A stretch of 64,000 nt of DNA from Bosea sp. NBC_00550 (GTDB lineage Bacteria > Pseudomonadota > Alphaproteobacteria > Rhizobiales > Beijerinckiaceae), in assembly GCF_026020075.1 (NCBI RefSeq), contig NZ_CP102772.1, positions 2,170,001 through 2,234,000 on the forward strand. Reading direction: 5' to 3'. The notes under the pieces were generated by a model. The model worked only from the letters and a program-made list of their open reading frames with translations, was not told the origin of the DNA and did no database searches. This document shows positions 16,889 to 25,906 of the stretch, in pieces. Position 1 is the stretch's first letter; every line of letters begins with the position of its first letter. The position numbers were made by a program, and so were the translations under genes.

Positions 16889-19297
16889 TCAGGCCGCCGT
16901 CGCCATGTCCGACCGGCCCTGATGACCGGCGGCATGCCCCTCGCGGAAGGTGAAGCGGGCGATGTGCTCGGTCAGCGCGCGGGTCTGCTCGTCGGTCAGC
17001 GCCAGTGCCGCGTTGGTCTCCTCGACGAGCGCCGCGTTCTGATGCGCCATCGTACCGATGCCGTCGATCTCGGTGTTGATCGCCGAAACGTCGGTGGCCT
17101 GGTTGCGGGCGGTCTGCGAGATGCCGTTCATCAGCCCCGTCAACTCGTTCACCGAGGAGACGATCGCGCCGAACATGGCCGAAGTCTCCTCGACCAGGCC
17201 GACGCCGACCTTGACGTCGCCATGCGCGGCCTCGACCAGCTTCTTGACGTCGTTGGACGCATCGGCCGAGCGCTTGGCCAGGCTGCGCACCTCGGTCGCC
17301 ACCACCGCGAAGCCCTTGCCGGCGTCGCCGGCGCGAGCCGCCTCGACCGCGGCATTGAGCGCCAGCAGGTTGGTCTGGAAGGCGATCTCGTCGATCATGG
17401 CGATGACCTCGGAGATCTTGCTCGACGACTGGCGGATGCGCTGCATCGCCTGCAGGGCCGAGGCCACCACCTTCTCGCCCTGCTGCGCGCGTTCCTCCGC
17501 GCCCTGCGCCATGCCGGTCGCCTGGGCCGCCTCGGTCGCAGTCTTCTTCACCGTGCCGGCGAAGGCGCCGAGCTGGTTCGTCGCCATCGAGACGGCGTTG
17601 CTCTCCTCGCTGGTGCGCTCGGCGAGATCGGTCACGCCGTCGAGGATCTCGCTGGTCGCGCTGCGCACCGCCGAGACGGTCTCGGCAAGCCGCGCAAGCG
17701 TGCTCTCGAACTCCTCGGCAAGCGCGTTCGTGCCGTCCTTGAGCTCGGCGAAGGCGCCCTGATACAGCCCCTCGATGCGGGCCGAGAGATGCCCCGCCGA
17801 GAGCTCCGCCAGAACCTCGCAGGTCTCCGACAGACCGGCGCGCACCGTCTCCAGCAGCGTATTGACCGAACCGGCAAGCGCATTGAGCTCTGCATCGGCG
17901 AACTGCGCCGAGACCCGCTGGCTGAAATCGCCGGCGGCGGCGGCAGCCACGACCACGCCGAAGGCCTCGCCCAGCTCCTGCATCATCTGCTGGCGCTGCT
18001 CCTGCGCCCGGGCCTGATCCTCGATCTTGGCGACCTCGGCGGCGCGCAGCGCCACCGCATTATCCCGGAAGAGCAGCACACTCTTCGAGATGTCGGAGAT
18101 CTCGTCATTGCCCTTGGTGTCGACCGCCGTCTCCAGCGCGCCGTCGGCGATGGCCCGCGTCGCCGACCAGAGGCGGTTGAGGCGACCCACGATCATCGGC
18201 CGGACATAGAACAGCGACAAGGCCAGCGCGATCAGCAGCGAGCCGAGCCCGATCCCGCCGAGCCAGAGCTTGCTCTGGTCGATCAGCGAGGAGGTCGCCT
18301 CGCCCGAAGAGACAGCCTCGCCGCGTGCGGTGCCGACAAGCTCGTTCACCTGGCTGCGGACGGCCTCGGCCGCGACATGGGTCTGCTTGAGGCCGGTCTC
18401 GATCGCGGCGCGGGTTGCGAGATCGCGCTCGCGGATCGCGATCAGCCCGCTCTGGCCTTCGCCGAGGTCGATCACGGCGTTGACCGCCTGGCCGCGCGCC
18501 GCATTGGGCTGCAGCTTCTGCGCCGCGGAGAGGAAGCCGCGAACCTGCCCGAGGATGGCGCTGAAGCGCGCCTTGGCGTTGTCCAGCTTCTCGCGGTTTT
18601 CGATCTGCGAGATTTCGCGCAGCAGGCCGACGAGCTCGCTCACCTGGAGCTGGAGCGCCTGGGCCGTCTGCAGCGCGGCGAGGTCCTTGTCGATGATGTT
18701 GGCCAGCGCTTCCTCGACCTCCTTGCCGGTGAGCTGCGTCGCGCTGGCGATGTTCATCTTGACGTTGAACTGCGCATCGCCCGTCTCGAAATCGGCGAGG
18801 GCGGTGAAGCCTTCGCGCGCCTTCGAGAGCTGGCCGAGCGCCTCGCCCTGCTCCGATGCATTGCGCAGGCGATCGCCGGTGAGGTCGTTGATGTCGTTGA
18901 TCTGGCGCGACAGCATGTCGATCGCCGCCTGGGCCTTCGCCTTGTCGACCTTGCCCTGATCGGCGATGCGACGCAGCAGGTCCATCTGGCGGGCCTCGAC
19001 CTTGTCGAGCTCACCCGTCAGCGTCGAGCGCTGCTGCACCGTCTCGACCTCGCTGAAGCGCGCCGCCAGCGCCGTCGACTGCGTGGCCGCCTGCGAGAGC
19101 TCGAGCGCGAGCTCCACGACAGGCATCTTCTGCCCGACGAGGTTGGCGAGCGTCTGGTCGACGCGGTCGTAGGAGAACCACGCGACCGAGGAGGAGACGA
19201 GGGTCAAGGCGGTCATCATGCCGAGGGCGGCATAGATCCGGGTTGCGATGCCGATCCGCAACGGCGCGCCCTCACGCGTGGGCTTGGCTTTCGTCAT
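16889..19297 (-). CDS. Methyl-accepting chemotaxis protein, large periplasmic helical domain
   Basis: An 802-residue receptor. A membrane segment lies near residues 20-45, followed by a long helical periplasmic region of about 300 residues, a second membrane segment ([21 protein letters not shown] near 350), HAMP-like repeats and the signalling domain with tip [20 protein letters not shown]. The start ATG at 19297 ([10 protein letters not shown]) leaves a short cytoplasmic lead before the first membrane helix; the longer frame upstream is unlikely. It stands apart from the che operon and is preceded by a CtrA-type site. Confidence 0.93.
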   Translation of the reverse strand: MTKAKPTREGAPLRIGIATRIYAALGMMTALTLVSSSVAWFSYDRVDQTLANLVGQKMPVVELALELSQAATQSTALAARFSEVETVQQRSTLTGELDKVEARQMDLLRRIADQGKVDKAKAQAAIDMLSRQINDINDLTGDRLRNASEQGEALGQLSKAREGFTALADFETGDAQFNVKMNIASATQLTGKEVEEALANIIDKDLAALQTAQALQLQVSELVGLLREISQIENREKLDNAKARFSAILGQVRGFLSAAQKLQPNAARGQAVNAVIDLGEGQSGLIAIRERDLATRAAIETGLKQTHVAAEAVRSQVNELVGTARGEAVSSGEATSSLIDQSKLWLGGIGLGSLLIALALSLFYVRPMIVGRLNRLWSATRAIADGALETAVDTKGNDEISDISKSVLLFRDNAVALRAAEVAKIEDQARAQEQRQQMMQELGEAFGVVVAAAAAGDFSQRVSAQFADAELNALAGSVNTLLETVRAGLSETCEVLAELSAGHLSARIEGLYQGAFAELKDGTNALAEEFESTLARLAETVSAVRSATSEILDGVTDLAERTSEESNAVSMATNQLGAFAGTVKKTATEAAQATGMAQGAEERAQQGEKVVASALQAMQRIRQSSSKISEVIAMIDEIAFQTNLLALNAAVEAARAGDAGKGFAVVATEVRSLAKRSADASNDVKKLVEAAHGDVKVGVGLVEETSAMFGAIVSSVNELTGLMNGISQTARNQATDVSAINTEIDGIGTMAHQNAALVEETNAALALTDEQTRALTEHIARFTFREGHAAGHQGRSDMATAA

Positions 19298-19525
19298 GAA
19301 GTCGTACTCCGGATATCCGCAACGCTGGAGAAGGAATTCAAGGGAACGGGGTCTACCAGGCCGCTGCCGGGCCACGACGGTTCGATCGCGTCATAGCAAT
19401 GGGAATCCCCGCCCTCCCCTGGCCTGACGGCCAGGCGGCTGGTTCCGCACGCGGCATCGAATGGACATGGAATCCCCCGGCCGGGTCCCTCCCGGTCTGT
19501 GGAGCGCAGCATTGTCCAAGCGCGC

Positions 19526-19540
19526 TTAAAGAACGCTTAA
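19526..19540. promoter_or_regulatory. CtrA-type binding site TTAA-N7-TTAA
   Basis: TTAA at 19526-19529 and TTAA at 19537-19540 are separated by exactly seven bases, the consensus of the alphaproteobacterial cell-cycle regulator CtrA. It lies in a 310-base gene-free stretch (19298-19607), 229 bases before the receptor start. The same stretch holds a short inverted repeat, GATTC-TTTT-GAATC (19546-19559). Nothing else clear is seen there. Confidence 0.5.
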
Positions 19541-19607
19541 AAGTGGATTCTTTTGAATCACATTGTCCGAGGGCGGCTTCACGCCCTGTTAGGAATTCGG
19601 GCGCCCC

Positions 19608-20018
19608 TCAATCCCCGGCCGGCTTCGGCACCGGGCGCGGGCGGCCCTCCTCGTCGATGGCGACGAAGGTGAAGGTCGCGTCGGTGACCTTCTCGTGCAG
19701 GGTCGTGCGGAAGCGCTTGGCCCAGGCCTCGACATGGATCCGCATCGACGTCCGCCCGACCGACTCGATCTCGGTGTAGACGCTGAGCACGTCGCCGACT
19801 TTCACAGGGTGAATGAAGGTCATCGCCTCGACCGCGACCGTGACCACGCGCCCCTGCGCCTGGTCGACGCCGGCGATACCGCCCGCCTGGTCCATCCGCG
19901 ACATCACCCAGCCGCCGAAGATGTCGCCATTGGCATTGGTATCGCCCGGCATGGCGATGGTCCGCACGGTCAGCGTGCCGCGCGGCTCGTCTTCATGGCG
20001 CTGGTCGGCTTTGGTCAT
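19608..20018 (-). CDS. Acyl-CoA thioesterase, hotdog fold (YciA-like)
   Basis: A 136-residue hotdog-fold protein that hydrolyses acyl-CoA thioesters. Family motifs are TNANGDIFGGWVMSRMDQAGG (the D of the ANGDIFGG motif is catalytic), AVEAMTFIHPVKVGDVLSVY and ATFTFVAIDEEGRPRPVP. The ATG at 20018 (MTKADQ) is preceded by AGGA at good spacing. It has no obvious operon partner. Confidence 0.92.
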   Translation of the reverse strand: MTKADQRHEDEPRGTLTVRTIAMPGDTNANGDIFGGWVMSRMDQAGGIAGVDQAQGRVVTVAVEAMTFIHPVKVGDVLSVYTEIESVGRTSMRIHVEAWAKRFRTTLHEKVTDATFTFVAIDEEGRPRPVPKPAGD

Positions 20019-20159
20019 GGGTATCCTGCAAGGCATGCGGGGAGATCCGCAGTGCGATGATGGCGAGGCTGCCGCCGGCAGGCAAGTGACCCGAACCCTT
20101 TGCCTCGCCCGGCGTTACCGGCGACAATCGCCGAGGCCCCGCCAACGAGGATCGCCGCC

Positions 20160-20597
20160 ATGCCCAGCCCCGCGCCGTCCAGCCCGGAACCAATGATCTG
20201 CATCTCGTTGCGCTATGCCGACGCCCCGCGGATGTATGACTGGCTGATCGAGGCCTTCGGCTTCGAGAAGCACGCCGCCTATTATTCGGAGGAGGGCAAG
20301 ACCCTGCTCCACGGCGAGCTGCGGATGGGCGGCAGCTACATCATGCTGGGCTCGTCCGAGGGCAACGAATTCGGCAAGCTCGTCTCGCGGCCCGCCGAGC
20401 TCGGCGGCACCACAGCCTCACCCTATATCGCGACCGACGATATCGATGCGCGCTGCGAGCGCGCACGCAAGGCCGGCGCCGAGATCTGCATGGAGCCGAC
20501 AGACCAGCCCTATGGCAGCCGCGACTTCATCTGCAAGGACCCGGAAGGGCATGTCTGGTGCTTCGGCACCTATCGTCCCGGCGCGCCGACGAGCTGA
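20160..20597 (+). CDS. VOC (glyoxalase/bleomycin-resistance) family protein
   Basis: A 145-residue vicinal-oxygen-chelate protein of the PhnB/glyoxalase type with paired beta-alpha-beta units (LRYADAPRMYDWLIEAFGFE, then ATDDIDARCERARKAGAE, DFICKDPEGHVWCFGTY). No specific substrate can be assigned. The ATG at 20160 follows an AGGA-like site; MICISLRYAD at 20253 would be a shorter alternative. The 3' end overlaps the convergent transporter gene by 28 bases. Confidence 0.85.
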   Translation: MPSPAPSSPEPMICISLRYADAPRMYDWLIEAFGFEKHAAYYSEEGKTLLHGELRMGGSYIMLGSSEGNEFGKLVSRPAELGGTTASPYIATDDIDARCERARKAGAEICMEPTDQPYGSRDFICKDPEGHVWCFGTYRPGAPTS

Positions 20598-21817
20598 GCC
20601 GGCGACGAGGCCCGCCGCGACCGCAGCATCAGCCAGCAGACCACGCTCAGATTGACGAGGTTCCAGGCGAGCCCGTTCAGGAAGGCCATCCGGTACGAGC
20701 TGAAATAGTCGAAGATGACGCCGGACAGATAGCCGCCGACCGCCATGCCGAGAACCGTCACCGACATGACCAAGCCGATGCGCACGCCGGCCTGCTTCGC
20801 CGGCAGGTATTCGCGGATGATGACGGCGTACATCGGCACGATGCCGCCCTGGAACAGCCCGAAGATGGCGCTGACGACATAGAGCGACTGCAGCCCGTCG
20901 AACCAGAGATAAAGGAAGAGCGCGACGCCCTGCATGAGGGAGCCGAGCGCCAGCGTCGCCACGCCGCCGATCCGGTCCGCGATGAAGCCCGAGCCGATGC
21001 GGCTGACGATGCCGAGAAGCATCATCAGCGAGAGCATCTCGGCGCCGCGGGCGACGCCGTAGCCGAGGTCGCCGCAATAGGCGACGATATGGACCTGCGG
21101 CATCGCCATCGCGACGCAGCAGGCGAAGCCGGCGACGCAAAGCAGCAGCTGGAGCTGTCCGGCGCTGAGGCCGAGATCGCCGCGCGCGCCCGCGCTGTGC
21201 GCCTCGGCCGCCGCGAGCGTCGCGGCTGCCGGCTGGCGGCGGAAGAATGGCGCCAGCGGCAGCATGATGACGAGCGCCGCGACGGCGATACCGAAATGGG
21301 TCGCGCGCCAGCCATGATGGGCTAGTCCCCAGGTGATGATTTGCGGCCAGACCACGCCGGCGAGATAGCTGCCGGACGCGCCGCAGACCACGGCGAGCCC
21401 GCGATGCCGGCGGAACCAGTGCGACAGGTCGGAGATCAGCGGCGAGAAGCCCGCCGCGCTGCCCATCCCGATTAGCAGCCCATGCGCCGCCGCGAACTGC
21501 CAGAGCGAATGCGACAGGCCCGCCGCGGTGTAGCCGGCGGCGAGCAGCAGCGCGCCGGCGATGATCGGCACCGAGATGCCGTAGCGGTCGGCGACGCGGC
21601 CCATGACGATCTGGCCCACGCCGAAGCCGAGCATCGCGCAGGTATAGGGCAGCGAGGCGCCGGCCCGCAGCGTGTCGAACTCGCCCTGCATTGCCGGCAG
21701 CACCACCACGACCGACCAGGAGCCGACGCAAGCGACGGTGCCGACCACCAGCGCGACGGCGAGGCGCAGCCAGGCATAAGGAGAATCCGGTTGGTAGCGG
21801 TCGGCAGGCTGGGACAT
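20570..21817 (-). CDS. MFS transporter
   Basis: A 415-residue major facilitator with about twelve membrane helices in two halves. The loop after helix 2 has the signature GRVADRYG, and the equivalent in the second half is GFIADRIGG. General resemblance is to the monocarboxylate/oxalate-formate branch. The substrate is not visible. It is convergent with, and overlaps, the VOC gene and is followed upstream by a divergent broken gene. Confidence 0.88.
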   Translation of the reverse strand: MSQPADRYQPDSPYAWLRLAVALVVGTVACVGSWSVVVVLPAMQGEFDTLRAGASLPYTCAMLGFGVGQIVMGRVADRYGISVPIIAGALLLAAGYTAAGLSHSLWQFAAAHGLLIGMGSAAGFSPLISDLSHWFRRHRGLAVVCGASGSYLAGVVWPQIITWGLAHHGWRATHFGIAVAALVIMLPLAPFFRRQPAAATLAAAEAHSAGARGDLGLSAGQLQLLLCVAGFACCVAMAMPQVHIVAYCGDLGYGVARGAEMLSLMMLLGIVSRIGSGFIADRIGGVATLALGSLMQGVALFLYLWFDGLQSLYVVSAIFGLFQGGIVPMYAVIIREYLPAKQAGVRIGLVMSVTVLGMAVGGYLSGVIFDYFSSYRMAFLNGLAWNLVNLSVVCWLMLRSRRASSPAQLVGAPGR

Positions 21818-21998
21818 GTTTCCTCGGCAGCCAATCGTTCGGAGGTGACTCTTCTACCGGCAGCTTTAGCGCCTGAGGCGGGCCGGACAAGCGCACCGGA
21901 GGCAGGGCGGCCGCGCGGTCGCGGCAGGTTGGCCTGCCGGGGCGGCGCTTGACGATGCTCCGCGTTGACGGGGCACCGGAGCGGCAGGAGCGTGCGAC

Positions 21999-22410
21999 AT
22001 GGCGAGGATCTGCATCTACGGCGCCGGACTGGTCGGCTGCTATCTCGGTGGGCGCCTCCTGGCTGCCGGCGGCGATATCCGCTTCATCGGCCGCCCCGCC
22101 ATCGGCGATGTGCTGCGGCGCGACGGCCTGACCGTCTCGCATTACGACGGCCGCAGCTGGCATGTGCCGCCGGAGGCGATCGTCTTCGGAACCGATGCGG
22201 CGATCGCCAAAGATTGCGACCTCGTCCTCGCCACGGTGAAATCCGGCGGCACGGCCATAGCGGCGCGGGATCTGGCCGCAACCTCGCGGCAGGCCGGCCG
22301 ACGGAGATCGACTGGATCAACGGCGAGATCGTCCGGCAGGCCGGGGACGCTCGGGCAGGCGGCGCCGGTCAATGCCCGGCTCTGCGACCTCGTCCACGCC
22401 GCAGAAATGG
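21999..22410 (+). pseudogene. Remnant of ketopantoate reductase (ApbA/PanE family)
   Basis: The first 90 codons are a good NADP-binding N-terminus of the family (ICIYGAGLVGCYLGGRLLAAGG, CDLVLATVKSGGT). Right after AARDLAAT the sequence jumps to pieces of the C-terminal domain: GRPTEIDWINGEIVRQAGDA is readable only in the +2-shifted frame, then GQAAPVNARLCDLVHAAE in the original frame. About 170 residues of the middle are missing and at least two frame changes exist, so this is a decayed gene (normal length about 300-330 residues). Confidence 0.8.
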
Positions 22411-22439
22411 AAAATCCGCGGCCCTCATGGACCGCGGAT
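22405..22439 (-). terminator. Terminator after the DJ-1/PfpI gene
   Basis: An 8-bp stem ATCCGCGG (22414-22421) with CCGCGGAT (22432-22439), followed on the minus strand by TTTCCATTT. It lies 34 bases after the stop of the gene at 22474 and also closes the broken reductase region on the plus strand. Confidence 0.7.
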
Positions 22440-22473
22440 GCGCTTTTCGGGGAATTGCGGCGAGCCGCCGCTG

Positions 22474-23034
22474 TCAGGCAGCGCGGCGCTCGTGGCGGCC
22501 TTCCCGGACCTCCTCGATGATCTTGGCGACGAAGGCCGGCAGGTCGTCCGGCTTGCGCGAGGTAACGACGCCCTTGTCGGTGACAACCTCGCTATCCTCC
22601 CAGCTCGCCCCGGCGTTGATGAGGTCCTGCTTGATCGTCTTGTAGGACGTCATCTTGCGGCCCTTGGCGATGCCGGTATCGATCAGCAGCCACGGGCCGT
22701 GGCAGACGGCGGCGACCACCTTGCCCTGCTCGAAGAAGGACTTGATCAGCGCCAGCGCCTTGTCGTTGCCGCGCAGCGTGTCGGGGTTCATCTGCCCGCC
22801 CGGAAGCACGATCGCGTCGTAATCCTCGGCCTTCGCCTGGTCGAGCGTCCGGTCGACCTTGACCGGCCGGCCCCAATCCTTGTTCTGCCAGCCCCTGATC
22901 TCGCCCGCCTCGGGCGAGACGATATCGACGGTGGCGCCGGCCTTCTGCAGGGCGGCATGCGGCACGTCGAGCTCAGACTGCTCGAAGCCATGCGTTGCGA
23001 GGATGAGAATCTTCTTTCCGGCCAGATCGGTCAT
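22474..23034 (-). CDS. DJ-1/PfpI family protein (type 1 glutamine amidotransferase-like)
   Basis: A 186-residue protein of the PfpI/YhbO branch. The nucleophilic elbow cysteine-histidine is in VAAVCHGPWLL and the upstream glutamate is in GFEQSELDVPHAAL. Members act as deglycases, chaperones or proteases in stress, so the exact reaction is open. The ATG at 23034 starts the family N-terminus MTDLAGKKILIL. It lies 90 bases downstream of a HlyU-like gene on the same strand. Confidence 0.9.
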   Translation of the reverse strand: MTDLAGKKILILATHGFEQSELDVPHAALQKAGATVDIVSPEAGEIRGWQNKDWGRPVKVDRTLDQAKAEDYDAIVLPGGQMNPDTLRGNDKALALIKSFFEQGKVVAAVCHGPWLLIDTGIAKGRKMTSYKTIKQDLINAGASWEDSEVVTDKGVVTSRKPDDLPAFVAKIIEEVREGRHERRAA

Positions 23035-23124
23035 GGCGTTCTCCTGATCGTTGGGTGTGATCAGGAAACCGATGGGCCGCGGAACCGTTCCCCGGAAAAA
23101 AGGTCGCGGGGGGCGCAAAAGCGC

Positions 23125-23412
23125 TCAGCGGAAGATGCGCTCGCCTTCCATGTCGACGATCTGCTGGCCCTTCACCAGCGTGAAATCGGCTGCCTCGGCC
23201 TGACCCGGGAAGCGGTCCGCGCGGATGAAACGATGGCTCTTCGTCTCGCCGTCGACCACCTTCTCGATCACGCCGCAGAGCTGGTACTGCCCGGCCTCCT
23301 GATAGGGCGTGGCATGGATGGTGAAGCCGTTGTGCTCGATGCTCTTGACGGGACCTGCCGGCTTGTCGTCGGCAGGCTTGCGGCCGCCGAACAGCGATTT
23401 CAGGAAGGACAT
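23125..23412 (-). CDS. HlyU-family protein
   Basis: A 95-residue protein with the HlyU-family layout: MSFLKSLFGG lead, then VKSIEHNGFTIHATPYQEAGQYQLCG and FIRADRFPGQ. HlyU of Vibrio is a DNA-binding regulator, but these short alphaproteobacterial members lack a clear helix-turn-helix, so a regulatory role is not shown. The 255 bases upstream (23413-23667) hold no gene or clear signal. Confidence 0.75.
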   Translation of the reverse strand: MSFLKSLFGGRKPADDKPAGPVKSIEHNGFTIHATPYQEAGQYQLCGVIEKVVDGETKSHRFIRADRFPGQAEAADFTLVKGQQIVDMEGERIFR

Positions 23413-23667
23413 GCGGCGCTCTCCTCCGGCCGGTGATCTTCAGGAGCGGAGCAGTAGCCCCCTCGCCGGCCGCTGCCAAGTCGAACCCGCCTGTATCCGG
23501 CAAGACCAGCGTGAAAGCGGCTTGGCAGCGCCGGCCCGATCGACTATGGAGCCGCGATCGGGCTTCGAACCCGTTCGTAAGCGTCTCACGTCAGGCAACG
23601 CATCCCTTCGGCTCACGGCCGCATCAGGATGCATCCGAACGGCCTGCCACTTGCGAAAGCCTGATCC

Positions 23668-23919
23668 ATGTCCCGTCCTACCCTCCGCCGCCTCCCCGCC
23701 CGCTACGCCGGCGTGGTGATGCCGTTTGTCCTGTCGGTGATGATGACCTTCGTCGTCTCCGGCATCTCGACGTTGAAGGCGCTCGGCCTCACCGCCGAGT
23801 TCCTGCAGACCTGGCCCGCCTCCTGGGCGCTGCCCTGGCTCGTCGCCTTCCCGACGTTGATCCTGGTGCTGCCCCTGGTCCGGCGCCTCGTCGCGCTGGT
23901 CGTCGCGCCGCCGGCCTGA
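23668..23919 (+). CDS. Small membrane protein, DUF2798 family
   Basis: An 83-residue protein with two membrane helices (about residues 14-38 and 52-78), matching the DUF2798 pattern (PARYAGVVMPFVLSVMMTFVVSGISTL, then WPASWALPWLVAFPTLILVLP). The function is unknown. It ends 7 bases before the convergent yjbQ gene. Confidence 0.8.
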   Translation: MSRPTLRRLPARYAGVVMPFVLSVMMTFVVSGISTLKALGLTAEFLQTWPASWALPWLVAFPTLILVLPLVRRLVALVVAPPA

Positions 23920-23926
23920 GCGCGCC

Positions 23927-24352
23927 TCAGGCCGAGAGGTGGAGCGCCACCTCGCGCCGATGCGGCCGCGCCCGGTGTTCGAACAGGTAGATGCCCTGCC
24001 AGGTGCCGAGCGCGAGGCGGCCGCCCATCACCGGGATCGACAGCGAAACCGGCGTCAGCGCCGCCTTGATATGGGCGGGCATGTCGTCGGGCCCTTCCGC
24101 GCGATGGACGAGATAATCCATCGCCGGATCGTCGGCAGGCGGCACCAGCCGGCGGAAGAAGGCGTCGAGGTCGCGCTGCACGTCCGGGTCGGCATTCTCC
24201 TGGATCAGCAGGGAGCAGGAGGTATGGCGCACGAAGAGCGTCAGCAGCCCGCTCTCCTCCCCGCTCGCACGCAGGAAGGCGACGACGCGGTCGGTGAACT
24301 CGTTAAGCCCCGGCCCGCGCGTATCGACCGTCAGGATCGCTTGTCGCGACAT
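23927..24352 (-). CDS. YjbQ family protein (UPF0047)
   Basis: A 141-residue protein of the YjbQ/UPF0047 family, shown by FVRHTSCSLLIQENADPDVQRDL, HIKAALTPVSLSIPV and LGTWQGIYLFEHR. Members have weak thiamine-phosphate synthase activity; the physiological role is unsettled. It starts 7 bases after the LysE-type exporter gene, so the two are probably co-transcribed. Confidence 0.92.
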   Translation of the reverse strand: MSRQAILTVDTRGPGLNEFTDRVVAFLRASGEESGLLTLFVRHTSCSLLIQENADPDVQRDLDAFFRRLVPPADDPAMDYLVHRAEGPDDMPAHIKAALTPVSLSIPVMGGRLALGTWQGIYLFEHRARPHRREVALHLSA

Positions 24353-24359
24353 CGCCGCG

Positions 24360-24971
24360 TCAGCGCTCGGTCAGCGCGAGCTTGGCGCCCAGCGCCACGA
24401 AAGCGGCGGCGAAGCTGCGCCTCAGCCACGCCATCACCGCCGGACGGCCGATCACCCGGTCGCGCATCGCCGCGGCAAAGAGCCCGTAGAGCGCGAAGAC
24501 GATGAAGGTCATCGCCATGAACACCCCGGAGAGCTCCAGCATGCGCGCCAGCGGGCTCGGCTCGCCCGCCGCGATGAACTGCGGCAGGAAGGCGACGAAG
24601 AAGATCGAGAGCTTGGGATTGAGCAGGTTGATCGCCAGCCCGTCGCGCAGCACGCGCCAGGCCGAGCGCGGATCGGCCCTGGTCTCGACCTTGAGCGCGC
24701 CATGTTCCCTGAGCGTCTGCCAGGCCATGAACAGCAGATAGGCGACGCCGGCGTATTTCACGATGGCGAAGGCAAGCGCGCTGGCATGGAGCAGCGCCGC
24801 GATGCCCATCATCGCCGCGATCAGATGCGGCACGATCCCGAGCGTGCAGGCGAAGGCCGCGAGCACGCTCGCCCGCGAGCCGCGCGTGAGGCCCGCCGCG
24901 ATGGTGTAGAGCGCGCCGGTTCCGGGCGAAGCCACGATGATGAGCGAGGTCAGCAGGAACTCTGGGGACAT
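24360..24971 (-). CDS. LysE/RhtB-family exporter
   Basis: A 203-residue inner-membrane protein with about six helices. The family signature is the N-terminal IIVASPGTGALYTIAAGLTRG, followed by YAGVAYLLFMAWQTLR and LLNPKLSIFFVAFLPQFI. It likely exports an amino acid or similar small molecule. No regulator lies next to it. The stretch 24972-25124 is empty. Confidence 0.9.
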   Translation of the reverse strand: MSPEFLLTSLIIVASPGTGALYTIAAGLTRGSRASVLAAFACTLGIVPHLIAAMMGIAALLHASALAFAIVKYAGVAYLLFMAWQTLREHGALKVETRADPRSAWRVLRDGLAINLLNPKLSIFFVAFLPQFIAAGEPSPLARMLELSGVFMAMTFIVFALYGLFAAAMRDRVIGRPAVMAWLRRSFAAAFVALGAKLALTER

Positions 24972-25124
24972 AGTGCCTCCGGACAGCTGGGAGGCGCAGG
25001 AAGCCTTTTCCTGCCGGGAAGATCAAGGCCTCGCCGCTTCGCTGAAGGCGGGGGCAAGGCGTGGGAACAATTGCTGGCGCTACAGCGGACGCTCTGAGCC
25101 CGTCACCTTTCGAGGTGGACGGCG

Positions 25125-25685
25125 TCAGCGCGCCTGCCAGAAATAGAGCTGGCCGGAATGGTTGTTGCCGACCAGCCGCTGCTCCTGCGCGACGATGTTG
25201 GTGCCATCGAACAAGTCCCAATGGTCGCCATTCGTCCATTGCAGGAACAGGAAGGAATATTTCTTGTCGCCGGTCGTCTGGTAGCAATTCTCCAGATAGA
25301 GCACGCCCTTCCGACCGAGCACCTTGGGTGAGACGTCCTTGCAGACACCCTCGATATCGGGCTGGCCATGGGCGCGCTGGACGCGCGGCAGCAGTTCCGA
25401 AGCCCGGATGAAGAGTTGCTGGCTCAGCCCATTGAGGGGCTGTCCTGAGCCGGGCAGCACCCCGGGACGTGGCCCGCCTGCCAGTGGCGGCGCTCCCTGG
25501 AAGGATGATTTGAGATCCGCATTCATGATGGTCTGGATCGTCGCGTCATCCTGCGACGGCGTCAGCTTGAGCGTATAGCCCATACAGATCGCGCAGCGAT
25601 TAGTGGCGTCGCCGATCGCGTTCTTCGCCCAGGGGCGGACCGTGGCGAAGCGCTCCTGTAGCGCGTCATAGGTGAACGGGAGCAC
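25125..25685 (-). CDS. Tae4-like amidase (T6SS effector family), no immunity gene seen
   Basis: A 186-residue protein resembling type VI amidase effector 4, which cleaves the D-Glu-mDAP bond of peptidoglycan. Candidate catalytic residues are Cys31 (NRCAICMGYTL), His155 and Asp157 (GDHWDLFDG); GRKGVLYLENCY matches the strand before the histidine. GTG at 25685 is taken as start because GGAGG lies 6 bases upstream and it gives the family-like N-terminus MLPFTYDALQERF; a TTG at 25739 is the alternative. No signal peptide. Neighbours are an exporter and rpoD; no T6SS gene and no Tai4-like gene is in the window. Confidence 0.65.
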   Translation of the reverse strand: MLPFTYDALQERFATVRPWAKNAIGDATNRCAICMGYTLKLTPSQDDATIQTIMNADLKSSFQGAPPLAGGPRPGVLPGSGQPLNGLSQQLFIRASELLPRVQRAHGQPDIEGVCKDVSPKVLGRKGVLYLENCYQTTGDKKYSFLFLQWTNGDHWDLFDGTNIVAQEQRLVGNNHSGQLYFWQAR

Positions 25686-25830
25686 GGGCAACCTCCGGGA
25701 GCGCAAGGCAGCGTTGTCGATGATCGACCGCCTGCTCAATCATTGAGTGGCGGCAGACTGACCAGCCGCGGGCCCGGCGGCATCCTTCGTTCACAGGAGG
25801 ACTGATCCGGCGTTCGCTTCGGAGCGCGCC

Positions 25831-25866
25831 AAAAGAAAAGCCCGCCTCCACAGCATGGAAGCGGGC
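25831..25866 (-). terminator. Terminator of rpoD
   Basis: The stem GCCCGC-TCCA pairs with TGGA-GCGGGC (25840-25850 and 25856-25866), with one mismatch between the two helices. On the minus strand it is followed by CTTTTCTTTT. It lies 41 bases after the rpoD stop. Confidence 0.85.
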
Positions 25867-25906
25867 CTTGTTCTCGAGCGGCCTGCGGCGACGCAGGCTC
25901 TCGCGA

